In this document: piece by piece, positions 49,475-62,179 of the stretch | Layout: every line of letters starts with the position of its first letter | How positions within the stretch are numbered: the stretch's first letter is position 1 | Source: Chrysaora quinquecirrha | Lineage: Eukaryota > Cnidaria > Scyphozoa > Semaeostomeae > Pelagiidae | Direction of reading: 5' to 3' | DNA: 64,000 nt | Assembly (NCBI GenBank): GCA_014526335.1 | Contig: JACTAT010000027.1 | Location: forward strand, 2,942,231 to 3,006,230 | Position numbers and translations under genes: made by a program | Notes under the pieces: model-generated | What the model was told of the DNA's origin: nothing | Databases searched by the model: none | What the model saw: the letters and a program-made list of their open reading frames with translations, nothing else

Positions 49475-52400
49475 TTATGTTCTTGTAGCGCAGAGATAAT
49501 TATCTTTCCAGAATTTCTCTGTTTCAGACGGTTCGTCAATCTTCATGCATCCAATATGATCATTTTCAATGGAACCTTGATTTGACCACATGAAATCATA
49601 TGGACTCTCTTTATCGACACAAATGTAATTGTCTTGCCAAGAATCAGGGTCTTCTGGCTCGGAAACGTGTGTGCATTTCTTCCCAGGAATAGGGCCTAGA
49701 AAAAGAGAATACGTTCCTTTAAAGGCAGGCTTATTTCGACATTGCGCATAGTCAGAACTAGTTGCCGACTTATAATCGGGGATTTTTGGCAACTTGTTCA
49801 TCGCAACTGACTTGCTGACATTAGCGCTCTGGCATCTAGTTCGAATGTTCAAATGCGTCTGAAACCTTCTGCCTCTTGACCTCTTAGACTTAGTTGAAAT
49901 TGAATGTTACAATCATGGACAAAATATGTTGAGACAAATACTCAGTCATATTGACTCCCCTCTCCTCTTCAATGTTGATCGCTTTTTCACGAATGTCATA
50001 TAAAACACAGCTTCCTGCATGATGGATCGGTTATCTCTGATATGATTGCAACAAAAAATTCAACAACTTGGGAGGGGGCTAGGTGGGGCAGTAAGGAATC
50101 TGAACGTACTTTTGGAGAATTGTCTCAACAATTTTGCCCATGATTGTAGAAATAGAAGTTCTCTAACAACAGCTGCCATTTTAATGACGTAACTGACATC
50201 AGAGGAACGAGGCTAAGTTTTTGGCGGGCTTTTAAAATGCTAACTACGTCTGATTATCAAGCCACCGGTCTGGAATATAGCGATGCGTGAATGAAGAAAA
50301 AATGGACCAAGCAAATGAAGAACACAGGTTTAATTCGGAAGAATATATCAAATTTCGACAATCTATCAAAATGAAAGAAGAGCTGATACTATTTTGAAGT
50401 AGACAAGTTTCAAACTCTATTCTTTTGAGATGTTTAGAGACTAGGCGTTTATCGGAGAGAGGGCGTTTGATGGAGACTAGGCATTTGATATAGACTGGGC
50501 GCTTAATAGAGACTGAGCGTTGATCAGAGATGGCGTTTAATAAAGAATGGGCGTTTGATATAGACTGGGCGTTTAATAAAGGCTGGGCGTTTAATATAAA
50601 ATGGGCGTTTAATAAAGACTTGGCGTTTAATAGAGGCTTGTCGTTTATTAGAGACTGGGCGTTTATCAGAGAGAGGGCGTTTAATAGAGACAGTAAAATA
50701 TTGAAGCAGTAAAACATACCATCGTGTGACCATTTGATATTTGGTGATTGCTTTGTTTTAGCAAAACACAAGAAATTGTCGCTCCATTCATGTCTGTCTG
50801 CTGGTTCATTGAAATTCACACAGTTGCAACTGCAGTCGTTGGTTTTACCAACCTCTTCCCCATGGTGAATAGGCCTCCTCGTGAAACTCCGCTGTCCATA
50901 TTCGACCCTGGTATCGGCCTTGTCTATTCGCAATTTGATTGGCTGTTCAAACGATAGAAATTTTAAGTGACGTCACAGTTTCGTCAAAATTCCACACCAA
51001 AATAGGCCGAAAACTATGTAAAAAAACATCTATAAATACCAAAAAATGATGCTACATGCGATATTGTATCTTGCCTGATAGTTATCAATGAAATTCTTTG
51101 CATTTCTTTTCTAAGAACATCTGCTTTCGGAATCTACATCTTGTTTTTATGCCTAGGCCAAAATTGCCGGTCAAGCAGAATGCAGAAAATTGCATCACAT
51201 TAAACATTGCATCTATTTTGATTCAGATTCAGTTTTAATTAATACATCTGAGATAGACTTGCCTCTTTTGAACTTGTCGCAAATGTAGTCAATCCCAGCC
51301 AGCGCAAGGTCAAATGTCAGGCTCAAGGTCAAGCAGAATGCAGAACCTTACTTCACATTTTATATCGCATATATTTTTATTCAACGGTGTCTTTCAGTGT
51401 TGAGTTTTTCCACGTATATATAGAAATACTGTAGATATAGATATATATTAAGTCTTGCATACTGGAGAAGGCTCAACAAAGCTAAACAAGAGGACAGTTT
51501 GACTTGGAGAGTTACTCGACGATTTCATAGTGCACCTTTAGTCCACTCAGTATGGTTGACGTTGGCACGTTTTGAGGGGGAGGAGCTCTCTGGTCATACA
51601 GTCCATTCTCGAATTCCACCTACTTTTGTATTGGGACATTCTATTCTGGTGTTTGACATTCGTGAAAAATATATAGACATGGCTGGATAAAACGTATATG
51701 ACGTAGTAAGGTATCTGGACTTAATAACAAGATCTGAACTACCAAGCTGGCTGTTTAGTCCCACAGTAAGGTTTCAAGGTCATGAGGCCACAGTCAAGAG
51801 TTTACGGTATGATTGGGACACTGTCAGGTGTTTGCCGTCAAGTGAGTTACAAAAATAATCATTTTGCCAGCATACCTTCGTTCTCAATTGTTTTCCCTCT
51901 TTTTGCATGCCATGAGCCTTTAGCCTCTGCATCTGTATTGGATCTTCCTGCTACTACCCCACTGTGATTTGGGGTAACTGTTGGGTCATTTTTGTCTGGT
52001 ATGCCACTTCCTTTCGTTGGTTTTGCTTTCGGGTTGGCTGCCGTCGCTGCTGTCGCTGGAGTTGTTACCGCTTGTGTCGTGCTTGGCGCCTTTGTCGCTT
52101 TGTTAGTGGTTTGCGCAGCAGTTGTCGGGGCAGCAGTTGTCGGTGGACATGTTGGAGTGCCTCCCGGACACACTATGATTTCTTGTGACGATTCTTGACA
52201 TGACGACGAACCGCTTGGACAAATGATGGTGCCCTGCATTGTAGGAGAAGCTGCTGTTGGTGGGCATGTTGGCTGCGTGCATTGAACTGGTGCTTCTGTC
52301 GTCATTGGTTGTACTGAAACACCTTGCGGCGTGGCTGTTGTCTGTAGTGTGGATCCCACCTGAGTTGTGCTTCCTGGTTGACTAGTTGTAGTTGGTGCTG

Positions 52401-55400
52401 GGGTTGTTGCGTCATTGCCAGAAGAAGGTGCATCATTGAGGGGTGTTTTTTTACCCTTCTTCTTCTTTCCTTTCTTAGGAGAGGCAGCAGCTCCTTTTAG
52501 CGGTGGTACTTGTGTTGTTTTTGATCCTTCATTCTCTTGTTTGTCGACTGGACCATCTCGAAGGGGACCTGATGGTGTTTTGCAACGATAGGAGTCGTTG
52601 GGGCCGTTGTTTTCCCTTATCGTTCCCTGCAGGAGTCTTTGTTGGTGTCACACTTGCCTGTTATCAAAAGAATTGAAGTGATTCTATTATTCAAATAGTA
52701 AATGATTCGATCTCACAATTAATAATATAAGCACCAATGTGTTGTTACGCAATACAGGGGCTGGATATTTTCTTGATATAATGATATGATATAATCAGTT
52801 GTTCAGTGTTGGTTTTAACTTAGTACTCAGAACTAATTTTGACTTGAATAAGCAATAGTGAAAATGTTTTTTTTTCATTTTTTTTGCGTAAAATCAGCTT
52901 AACTATAGGACAGTTTAATGCTGGCAGAAAGTGCATTTGCATGTTGTTTTGCTTGATTCGATGGATACTCACGTCATTATGCTCGATGTGGTGGATAAGG
53001 CTATAGTAGGAAGAGTTGTGCGGGATCTCTACCGTTGTTAATCTTTACATAGTGCTACAGAGGTGGGCTATTCGGGTTGATGTGCTGCATTGTTTGGCAT
53101 AATCAGGTGGACACGCTCTATATTAGTAACTAATATCGACTTTGTTAAGATGAAAATAAAATTTAAATTTATTTTGAAGATTAAGTTTATAAGTTTAAAT
53201 TCAAGATTGTGATTCATTTAAAGTTTAAGACTAAGACCAAGATTACGACTAAGATTAAGATGAAAATAAAGAGGACGATTAAGATTAAGATTAAGTCTAA
53301 CACAAAGACTAAAACTAAGATTAAGATTGATAAAGATTTTGATTAACATTAAGATTAAGTTTCAGAGCAACTTAAAGGCTCAATCCCCTACAGGTGGAGG
53401 TCCTTGCGGGCAGGGTCTTTGAAAGGGGGGGAGTCCATGCGAGGCAGAAGTCCATGCGAGGCGGTGGTCTGAGACAGGCAAGGGCGAGTTAATGACTAAT
53501 ATTGACTTGCTTGTATTGGACAACATAACTTGTAATTAATAATTGGAATCATCTGCAGTGACAGATATTGTAATTTTGAATCATCTGCAAAATTCATCAA
53601 AGATCCATTACTTACGTTATCATTTGTATAGTTCAAATCTTTTTTAAAAGTATTAAATAGAAGTGGCTCAAGAATCGAACCCTATGACATTCCTTCCTCT
53701 CCTTTGTCCCATGACCTATATCTTTTATACAGATTTTGCCCGACTATATTCTAAACAGAAAGTCAAATTTTTACCTCATCATTTGTTGCCTTTGTGGTTG
53801 GTGCTGCAGTGGCTGGTGTAGTTGGCTTTTTATCTTCTTCTTCCTTCTTCTTCTTTTCTTCTTCTTCCTTCTTCTTCTTTTCTTCTTCTTCTGCTTTCTT
53901 CTTTTCTTCTTCTGCTTTCTTCTTTTCTTCTTCTTCTTTCCTCTGCTTTGCTTCTTCTTCCTTCTTCTTCTGCTTTGCTTCTTCTTCTTCTTCTTCTTCC
54001 TCTTTTCTTCTTCTTCTGCTTTCTTCTTTTCTTCTTCCTCTTTTTTCTTCTCCTCTTCCTCCTTTCTCTTTTTTTCTTCTTCTTCTTCCTTCTTTTTCTT
54101 TTCTTCAGCCTCCTTTCTCTTCTTTTCTTCTTCCTCCTTCTTTTTCTTTGCCTCTTCTTCTTCTTGTTTCTCCTTTTCCTGCTGTTCCTTTTCCTTGGTT
54201 TTTCGTTCTTCTTCCGCAATTGCTTCTTGTTTCTTCTTTTCTTCTTCGTCTTTCTTCTTCTTTTCCTCTTCTTCCTTCTTTTTTTGCTCCTCCTCCTTCT
54301 TCTTTTGTTCCTCTGCTTCTTTCTGTTTCGCTTCTTCTTCTTCCTGTTTCTTCTTCTCTTCTTCCTCCTTCTTCTTTTCTTCCTCTGCCTTTTTCTTTTC
54401 TTCCTCCTTTTTCTTCTCTTCCTCTTTCTTTTTCTTCTCTTCTTCCTTCTTTTTCTTCTCTTCCTCCTTTTTCTTTTTTTCCTCTTCTTTCTTTTTCTTC
54501 TCTTCTTCCTCCTTCTTTTTCTTTTCTTCTTCTTTTTTCTTCTTTTCCTCTTCCTTTTTTTTCTTTTCTTCCTCCTTCTTCTTGTTTTTCCCAAATATAT
54601 AATTATATGCGTCTTTCAGTAATCCCCTACCTTCAGCATCCTGATTGCTCCCTAGATTCTGAGCTTTATCGGCATCTAGAAAATTTACTTATCCTTTAGC
54701 CAAGTCTATTAATATATGATGGATGATAGGATTACAGATATATCGGATATAAACTTTGGTGTATTCATGATTGACACGATAAGAGAAGAAGAAAAAGAGC
54801 AAGGAGAAAAAAGAAGAAGGTGAAGAAGAATAAAAAAGGGGAAGCAACTAGTCATACCCATGTTTAGAGAATTTCAGGGCCAAAAACTCGCCCATATGGA
54901 CGGCACATACCAATACCCAAATTATATTATGTACTCCCCCAGACTTCCGATTTCAAATATCTAAATTGTCAAATAACTTCACAAATCACTGTTAACAAAT
55001 AGAACACTCTTACCTTCAGCTTGACTTTCTCCTTCTCGTATGCTGGCTCCAAATTCATCTAAAATATATTTGACATCTACTTATCTGATATTGGTACATA
55101 AGGGTATCTTAAAATCCAACTTGGAAACGTTTTATTTATCCTCTGAAAAAGCTTTTCAATGAACGTTTAGATGTAGCTACTATACGTATTTTTTTATAAG
55201 AAACCCTTTATATAAAACCCAGATTCTTTAATGGCCAAAAATCTAAGAAACTCCAGTACTGGAAATTTTTTACGTAAGAAACTTTTCACCTGAGACAGCA
55301 AAAAATTTTCTTTTATTTCCTGTGTTCCGTTTGCAATAACGCATGTTTCTGACAAGTAGACCAACAGGAAACCCATATGCATTCAAATACGATCGATAAA

Positions 55401-56926
55401 TGGGTTTGAAACATCATTTAGATAGAATAACCATGTCGCCAATATGGATATTCAAGTAACTCTTAAGAAACTTTCAGTACTCAAAATCTGAAAATTTTGA
55501 GAAACTTTCAGTACTGGGTCGATTTTTTATTTTCTTATGAAAAATACGTGTAGGTTAAAACTGCTAAAACCATAAAAACCCTACTATTATTGGTGGACCA
55601 AGGTGTCTTATAAAATTGTATTGTACTTGACTTTTGTCCAGCCCTCAAAGTTGCTTAAAATTTTAGACATTTCAGCCCTCAAAGTTGCTTAAAAGTTGCT
55701 TAACCTTTTTTACCTAACAACCACCCCTGACTTTGCGGGTCAAAATCGTCAACTGTTAGGCCTATAACACGACTTTTGGGAGACAGTAAGTGGAAAAACG
55801 TTAACTAAAGAACTTCAACATGCTAAGCAAACAATTTTCTAACAACAAGAAAGCGTATAAGCTTGGTTGTTTGACTTCTTAGTTGCTTACAGAATTCAAT
55901 TGAGCCCTCAAGTTGCTTAATGTTAAGGTCAGTTCAGCCCTAGTTGCTTATTGAGCGGTTACTTATTAAAAATAATAAGTGTATTTGAACAACGTAAGAA
56001 AATGTCCAGCTTCCGATGGAAAGATAAGAAAAAAGCTTGTTTTTAGAAATGTCATCTCATGTTAACAAAACAGAGCTATGCAATTACTAAGTAAAAGTAT
56101 AAAAAAGATACGCCTAACTGTTACTTATTGTTTGTAGAAGCAATTTATTATTTGTAGTTGTCGAAAATCAATGTTGAAATCAGAACAACATTAAGAAAAT
56201 TCGAGCCTCAAATTGTTAAAAAGAATACGAACATCGAGCCGCAGCAAAAATGGTCTTATTCTAATATTCAACGTATGTAATTGAAAAAACATCAATACAC
56301 GTTTTTTTTTATAAGAAAGTTTTTTTGGGCCAGTATTGAAACTTTCTTAGATATTTCATGTTTTAAGTACCAAAACTTTCTTGTGACTTCTTAGCAAAAG
56401 TTTTGGAATGCAGTATTTCTAAGAATGCACAGTTTAAGACACTGTATGCATTGCACAAATACCACGTTTTTCAAAGAAAATAATCATTAGACTCGTTTTA
56501 TAGCAAGAAGAGCGACTGAACAGAAGAGCGAAAGTAACACACAGAACATTAGGAGTGAAAATATGAAACAGAACTTTCTTAAGTTTCAAGAATCCAGTAT
56601 TGAACTTTCTTAAACTTTTAAGATGTTGAGCACTACTTTCTTATAAACCACTTTCTTATAAAAAAAACGTGTAAGCAAGGATTCATTGGGAAATTTGAAT
56701 TGAGTATAAATTTTATGTTTCAAGGTTATGTTGTTATGTTTGAATTTTATGTTTAATATTCAAACACCCGTCTACCCATCTACCTGTCGATTTGCTTACA
56801 AATTTTTTATATGTTTGTAAATTATTACTTACTGTTATTTTCCTCTTCATCTGGCGTTGGAAAACTATAAACAGATATGCTTATTAAAGCAATAAGAAGA
56901 ATAAAAATTACTTCTTTGAACTGCAT
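49475..56926 (-). CDS. Secreted protein: Glu/Lys helix, Thr/Pro mucin-like region, WDN-Cys repeats
   Basis: I do not recognise this protein. Six exons join in phase: 56833-56926, 55014-55058, 53775-54675, 51876-52626, 50720-50923 and 49475-49695, about 738 residues. Exon 1 encodes a signal peptide (MQFKEVIFILLIALISISV, then a YSFPTP cleavage region). Exon 3 encodes nearly 300 residues, mostly alternating Lys and Glu blocks such as EEEKKKKEEEKKKK. This should form a single alpha-helix rather than a coiled coil, because hydrophobic residues are lacking. Exon 4 is Thr/Pro/Ala-rich with paired cysteines (CTQPTCPP, CPGGTPTCPP) and many possible O-glycosylation sites. Exons 5-6 hold three copies of a motif: FNEPADRHEWSDNFLC, SEPEDPDSWQDNYIC and DEPSETEKFWKDNYLC. 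Two copies are followed about ten residues later by KWSHDG or MWSNQG. Exon 3 seems to lack one base near 53985-54005. The exon 4 and 5 acceptors were chosen by phase. Confidence 0.7.
50445..50700 (+). repeat. Minisatellite with GGGCGTTTAATAGAGACT unit
   Basis: About thirteen 18-20 bp units of GGGCGTTTAATAAAGACT-type sequence lie in the intron between exons 5 and 6 of the secreted-protein gene. Open frames across it are repeat artefacts. Confidence 0.9.
53140..53370 (+). repeat. Degenerate AAGATTAAGATTA repeat
   Basis: Irregular AAGATTAAG and AAGACTAAG words in the intron between exons 3 and 4 of the secreted-protein gene. Confidence 0.8.
55183..55550. mobile_element. TA-flanked MITE, CACG(T)n family
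   Basis: The left end TACGTATTTTTTTATAAG is inverse to the right end CTTATGAAAAATACGTG, with TA outside both. CAGTACTG-type words (CCAGTACTGG, TTTCAGTACT) recur inside. It lies between exons 1 and 2 of the secreted-protein gene. Confidence 0.75.
56298..56671. mobile_element. TA-flanked MITE, CACG(T)n family
   Basis: The left end CACGTTTTTTTTTATAAGAA mirrors the right end CTTATAAAAAAAACGTG, with TA on each side. Internal CCAGTATTGAAACTTTCTTA words resemble those of the other copies. It is in the same intron as the 55183 copy. Confidence 0.82.
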
Positions 56927-57183
56927 ATTCGCTTCTCTATTTGTCCGAACCGCAGAATGGATACAGCTATCACTGTTTAGCAAGTGGGTAATTATTTGTT
57001 TATTAGGCAGTGAAGCGTGATGCTTCAGGCTTCACATACAGGTCAAGTGATATGCTACCCAATAAGCCTGTTCAAATGCTTTGTTAAATTTGTTGGTGGC
57101 CGAATGCTGATGTGATTTGATTTGATTTAACGACCATTTGAAAATCAGAACGGATCTCTATCAGCAGTAGTAAGAAACCTCTG

Positions 57184-58625
57184 CTATCATCTCGCACTAT
57201 TACTGTAACAGATCTTACGTTATTATCATTTTGCTGTTATTTCATCGTTGTTTATCATCATATTATATTATCAACTAGAACTGATATCATTTCTCTAACC
57301 ATTTACTGTAGTATCACTGTAATAGTCCTTGATTTGCTATCGTTGTTGCTATTATTTCACAATTGGCTATCATCATATTATATTATCAACTAGAACTGAT
57401 ATCATTTCTCTAACCATTTACTGTAGTATCACTATAATAGTCCTTGATTTGCTATCGTTGTTGCTATTATTTCATAATTGGCTATCATCATATTATATTA
57501 TCAACTAGAACTGATATCATTTCTCTAACCATTTACTGTAGTATCACTGTAATAGTCTTTCATTTGCTATCTTTGTTGCTATTATTTCATAATTGGCTAT
57601 TATCATATTATATCATATTATGTTATCAACTAGAACTGATATCATTTCTCTAACCATTTACTGTAGTATCACTGTAATAGTCTTTGACTTGCTATCGTTG
57701 TTGTTATTATTTCATCATTGGCTATCATCATATTTTAACATATTATATTATCAATTAGAACTGATATCATTTCTCTAACCATTTACTGTAGTATCACTGT
57801 AATAGTCTTTGATTTGCTATCGTTGTTGCTATTATTTCATAATTGGCTATCATCATATTATATTATCAACTAGAACTGATATAATTTCTCTAACCATTTA
57901 CTGTAGTATCACTGTAATAGTCTTTCATTTGCTATCGTTGTTGCTATTATTTCATAATTGGCTATCATCATATTATATTATCAACTAGAACTGATATCAT
58001 TTCTCTAACCATTTACTGTAGTATCACTGTAATAGTCTTTGACTTGCTATCGTTGTTGTTATTATTTCATAATTGGCTATTATCATATTATATCATATTA
58101 TGTTATCAACTAGAACTGATATCATTTCTCTAACCATTTACTGTAGTATCACTGTAATAGTCTTTGACTTGCTATCGTTGTTGTTATTATTTCATCATTG
58201 GCTATCATCATATTTTAACATATTATATTATCAATTAGAACTGATATCATTTCTCTAACCATTTACTGTAGTATCACTGTAATAGTCTTTGACTTGCTAT
58301 CGTTGTTGTTATTATTTCATCATTGGCTATCATCATATTTTAACATATTATATTATCAATTAGAACTGATATCATTTCTCTAACCATTTACTGTAGTATC
58401 ACTGTAATAGTCTTTGACTTGCTATCGTTGTTGTTATTATTTCATCATTGGCTATCATCATATTATATCATATTATATTATCAACTAGAACTGATATCAT
58501 TTCTCTAACCATTTACTGTAGCATTACTATAAAAGTCTTTGATTTGCTATCCTTGTTGCCATTATTTGTTCATTATTGGCTATCATTATAAATAGTCTTG
58601 TTGTTTCATAGTGCTGTTGTTTCAT
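57184..58625 (+). repeat. Satellite array, 115/125-bp monomers
   Basis: About twelve monomers repeat GAACTGATATCATTTCTCTA, ACCATTTACTGTAGTATCAC and TGTAATAGTCTTTG. Spacing between matching points is 115 or 125 bp; the longer form carries an extra 10-bp CATATTATAT-type insertion. Adjacent monomers are very similar in the middle and decay at both edges. Three short open frames in the array are repeat artefacts. Confidence 0.95.
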
Positions 58626-58639
58626 AATCATCATTATCA

Positions 58640-60410
58640 CCCTATGTCTGCGCAGTATTTTTGGGGATGTGCAGTACGTAATGTGGGGGGCTATCTTGCA
58701 ATAATGTCAAGGGTGCTCAGTAATGTGGAGGGATATCTTCAGTAATGTGGTGGGTGCGGAGTAATGTTGAAGGCTATCTCTAATCTATGTGGATGGCTAT
58801 CATCAGTAACGTAGCAGGCTATCTTACAGTAATATAGAGATTTATCACCATCGCTGCATGTGGAGTAATGTGGAGGGCTATCATCAGTAACGAGGAGGGC
58901 TATCTTGTGCAATAATCTGGAGGGCTATCGTTAGTATCGTGGAGAATGTTCAGTACTGTGGAGGGCTATCTTGAAGTAATGTGGAAGGCTATCATCAGTA
59001 ACGAGGAGGGCTATCTTGTGCAATAATCTGGAGGGCTATCGTTAGTATCGTGGAGAATGTTCAGTAATGTGGAGGGATATCTTGAAGTAATGTGGAAGGC
59101 TATTATCAGTGACGAGGAGGGCTATCTTGTGCAATGATCTGGAGGGCTATCGTTAGTAACGTGGAGAATGTTCAGTACTGTGGGGGGCTATCTTCAAGTA
59201 ATGTGGAAGGCTATCATCATTAACGACGAGGGCTATCTTGTGCAATGATCTGGAGGGCTATCGTTAGTAACGTGGAGAATGTTCAGTACTGTGGGGGGCT
59301 ATCTTCAAGTAATGTGAAGGCTATCATCATTAACGAGGAGGGCTATCTTATGCAATAATCTGGAGGGCTATCGTTAGTAACGTGGAGAATGTTCAGTACT
59401 GTGGGGAAGGGGGGCTATCTTGAAGTAATGTGGAAGGCTATCATCATTAACGAGGAGGGCTATCTTGTGCAATGATCTGGAGGGCTATCGTTAGTAACGT
59501 GGAGAATGTTCAGTACTGTGGGGAAGGGGGGCTATCTTCAAGTAATGTGGAAGGCTATCATCATTAACGAGGAGGGCTATCTTGTGCAATGATCTGGAGG
59601 GCTATCGTTAGTAACGTGGAGAATGTTCAGTACTGTGGGGAAGGGGGCTATCTTCAAGTAATGTGGAAGGCTATCATCATTAACGAGGAGGGCTATCTTG
59701 TGCAATGATCTGGAGGGCTATCGTTAGTAACGTGGAGAATGTTCAGTACTGTGGGAAAGGGGGCCAACTTGAAGTAATGTGGAAGGCTATCATCAGTAAC
59801 GAGGCGGGCTATCTTATGCAATAATCTGGAGGGCTATCGTTAGTAACGTGGAGAATGTTCAGTACTGTGGGGAAGGGGGGCTATCTTGAAGTAATGTGGA
59901 AGGCTATCATCTTTAATGAGGAGGGCTATCTTGTGCAATGATCTGGAGGGCTATCGTTAGTAACGTGGAGAATGTTCAGTACTGTGGGGAAGGGGGGGGG
60001 GCTATCTTGAAGTAATGTGGAAGGCTATCATCATTAACGAGGAGGGCTATCTTATGCAATAATCTGGAGGGCTATCGTTAGTAACGTGGAGAATGTTCAG
60101 TACTGTGGGGAAGGGGGGGGCTATCTTGAAGTAATGTGGAAGGCTATCATCATTAACGAGGAGGGCTATCTTATGCAATAATCTGGAGGGCTATCGTTAC
60201 TAACGTGGAGAATGTTCAGTACTGTGGGGAAGGGGGGCTATCTTGAAGTAATGTGGAAGGCTATCATCTTTAACGAGGAGGGCTATCTTGTGCAATGATC
60301 TGGAGGGCTATCGTTAGTAACGTGGAGAATGTTTAGTAATGTGGAGGGCTATCTTTAAGTAATGTGGAAGATTATCTAGCGCAGTAATATGGAGGGCTAC
60401 CTCCACACTA
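58640..60410 (+). repeat. Second satellite array, about 110-122-bp monomers
   Basis: About thirteen monomers repeat GGAGGGCTATCGTTAGTAAC, GTGGAGAATGTTCAGTACTG and GTGGAAGGCTATCATCATTA. Each is made of three or four GGCTATC sub-units. Length varies mainly through a G run (GGGGAAGGGGGG). It follows the first array with a gap of only about 15-60 bases. Confidence 0.95.
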
Positions 60411-60660
60411 AATTCTACTGACGACGCAGTATACAGCACAAAAACGAGCGCTGCACTTAATTTACGATACTTTATAGGCTTACACACAGCATACGATAAC
60501 CACAATGAATTTGTTAATGATATAATTGAAAATAAAATAATTTAACAATATCTTTAGAAAGTATATGATACTGTAGCTACGTAAAATCTTTTACATTTTT
60601 CATTGCAATTTTGATTGCTGAATACGTTTATAATGTTCTGATTAAATTTCTTTTCTATAA

Positions 60661-61700
60661 TTATTTATTTGATTTACTTTTCTTCTTCTTCGAATATTTA
60701 CTTCCATCGTCATCCCAACTTCCATTAAAACCGTCACCAAAACCTACATCCGGAACTTCACCAAAACCTCCATCCGAACCTCCATCAAAACTGCTATCAA
60801 AACCTCCATTCAAATCTTCATTCTACAAAATATATACACAAATATACAACATTGATCTACAACAAATATAATTTCTTTAAGTACCTTTTACAAAACGGAC
60901 AGAAGGTTAGAGAGGGAGCATTTTGAGTAGCTTCTTGGGCTTCTTGCCCTTACGGTTTTGCAGTAAACCAACAAATTTTGATTTTGTTCCGAGAGTTATC
61001 TTATAACTTTGTGCATAGGTAATATAGCAGCCATTAGGCCTAACATGAAATGTTGAATTGGATGGCCTTATGCTCAGCGTGGCCTGAGCGATCCATCAGT
61101 TAGATTAGGAGCGAAAACTGCGACTCGTGTAATAAGGCTTAATCCGTGCCATCTTTTATGGTAGCTTCTGTTGCAACGTGTGTCAGAACCTCTGACGGCA
61201 GACAGATTTGCTGAAGAAATATATTGTTATCTTTTCAAGGATTAGTAAGCAAGATTATTCAAAACTCTGACGAATCAGGAAATGTTTGGTCATCCAACGA
61301 GATAGAGTGTTATTAAAAGAAAAATAAAGTACGTCGTTGTAAGTTATGATGAATAAAATCATATCACTTGCCTTTGGCAAGACCACATCGCCGCATTCCT
61401 CACGCTGGCTGTCGTTGTCCATGTTACAAAAGTTGCATTTAAGCCGTTTTATATCCATTTCACTGAGACCCAGACGCTGTCCCATATGAATGCCATCTTC
61501 GGAAATGGGATGTTCAGATGTCCAATGTTCCTTGTTCACTTTGATGGTTATCATATCATTAACTTGTAGGTTTTTCTTAAATGCGTTGTTTGGACTATGC
61601 ATTATGCTGTTGTAGTCATATCTTATGTTTTTGAACGGAATAGCAAAGATATGAGTCTCATAAGGATCAATTTTTCCAAACAACTTCTTCGTCAGATATC
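60661..61700 (-). CDS. Astacin-family metalloprotease, 3' part only
   Basis: Astacins are secreted or membrane-bound zinc endopeptidases. Two exons are seen: 61372-61700 and 60661-60822, the latter ending in TAA. The first has the Met-turn region NIRYDYNSIMHSPNNAF, with SIMH in place of the usual SVMHY. It then has HMGQRLGLSEMDIKRLKC and a Cys-containing end, as at the C-terminus of the catalytic domain. The zinc-binding HExxHxxGxxH exon is not in the window and should lie beyond 64000. The last exon encodes a Gly/Phe/Asp-rich tail (GGFDSSFDGGSDGGFGE) ending in lysines. The intron between them uses a GC donor (GCAAGT), and the join keeps phase. Confidence 0.75.
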
Positions 61701-62179
61701 CTATTGTGGAAGCAAAAATCTAATTTAAAATAAAAAAACAGTGCAAAACTAAAATGAATTATAAAATAGCAAATAACTTTTGATATTTCTTTCTTAACGC
61801 CTCGTTTTTACGACACCACTTATAGGAACATATGTATGACGGTGTCATTTTTGGGAATTCATTTTTGTCGTGCACAACTACGGGCGATTTAGATCTTGAA
61901 ATTAATGCATGCGAGTGCTATCGTCAGTCATGAGAAAGATCTTAACTCAGTAGAAAATTGGAAAAATTTTTTCCTTGGGGTTGGGGTTCAATTTTGTCCC
62001 CGACCGACCTAGAGACGTGTCCATCATATCGCAATAGTGACTGAACTTCTATTCATGGCCATTGATCGCATTACACATTACAATTAGAAATTAATTTGAA
62101 CCATATCCTAATCAGGCCGTAAGTGCACCCCCATTGCTGACATCTTTCTTGTAATAAGTGCACCCCCATTGCTGACATG
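61701..62179. other. Probable intron of the astacin gene, with a 31-bp tandem duplication
   Basis: No coding sequence was recognised. GTAAGTGCACCCCCATTGCT occurs twice in tandem near 62119-62179. Confidence 0.5.

Noticed and set aside
52590..52660. An eighth frameshift in the secreted gene near 52630
   Set aside because: It disappears if the acceptor before 52626 is used instead of the one before 52657; the phase then agrees with both neighbouring exons.
53736..54699. Phe/Ser/Leu-rich plus-strand frames and an Arg/Lys-rich minus-strand frame
   Set aside because: They are shadows of the Glu/Lys exon of the secreted-protein gene; the Glu/Lys minus-strand frame is the one that splices correctly.
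57184..60410. CRISPR-like regular repeats
   Set aside because: The units are contiguous tandem satellites without unique spacers, in an animal genome.
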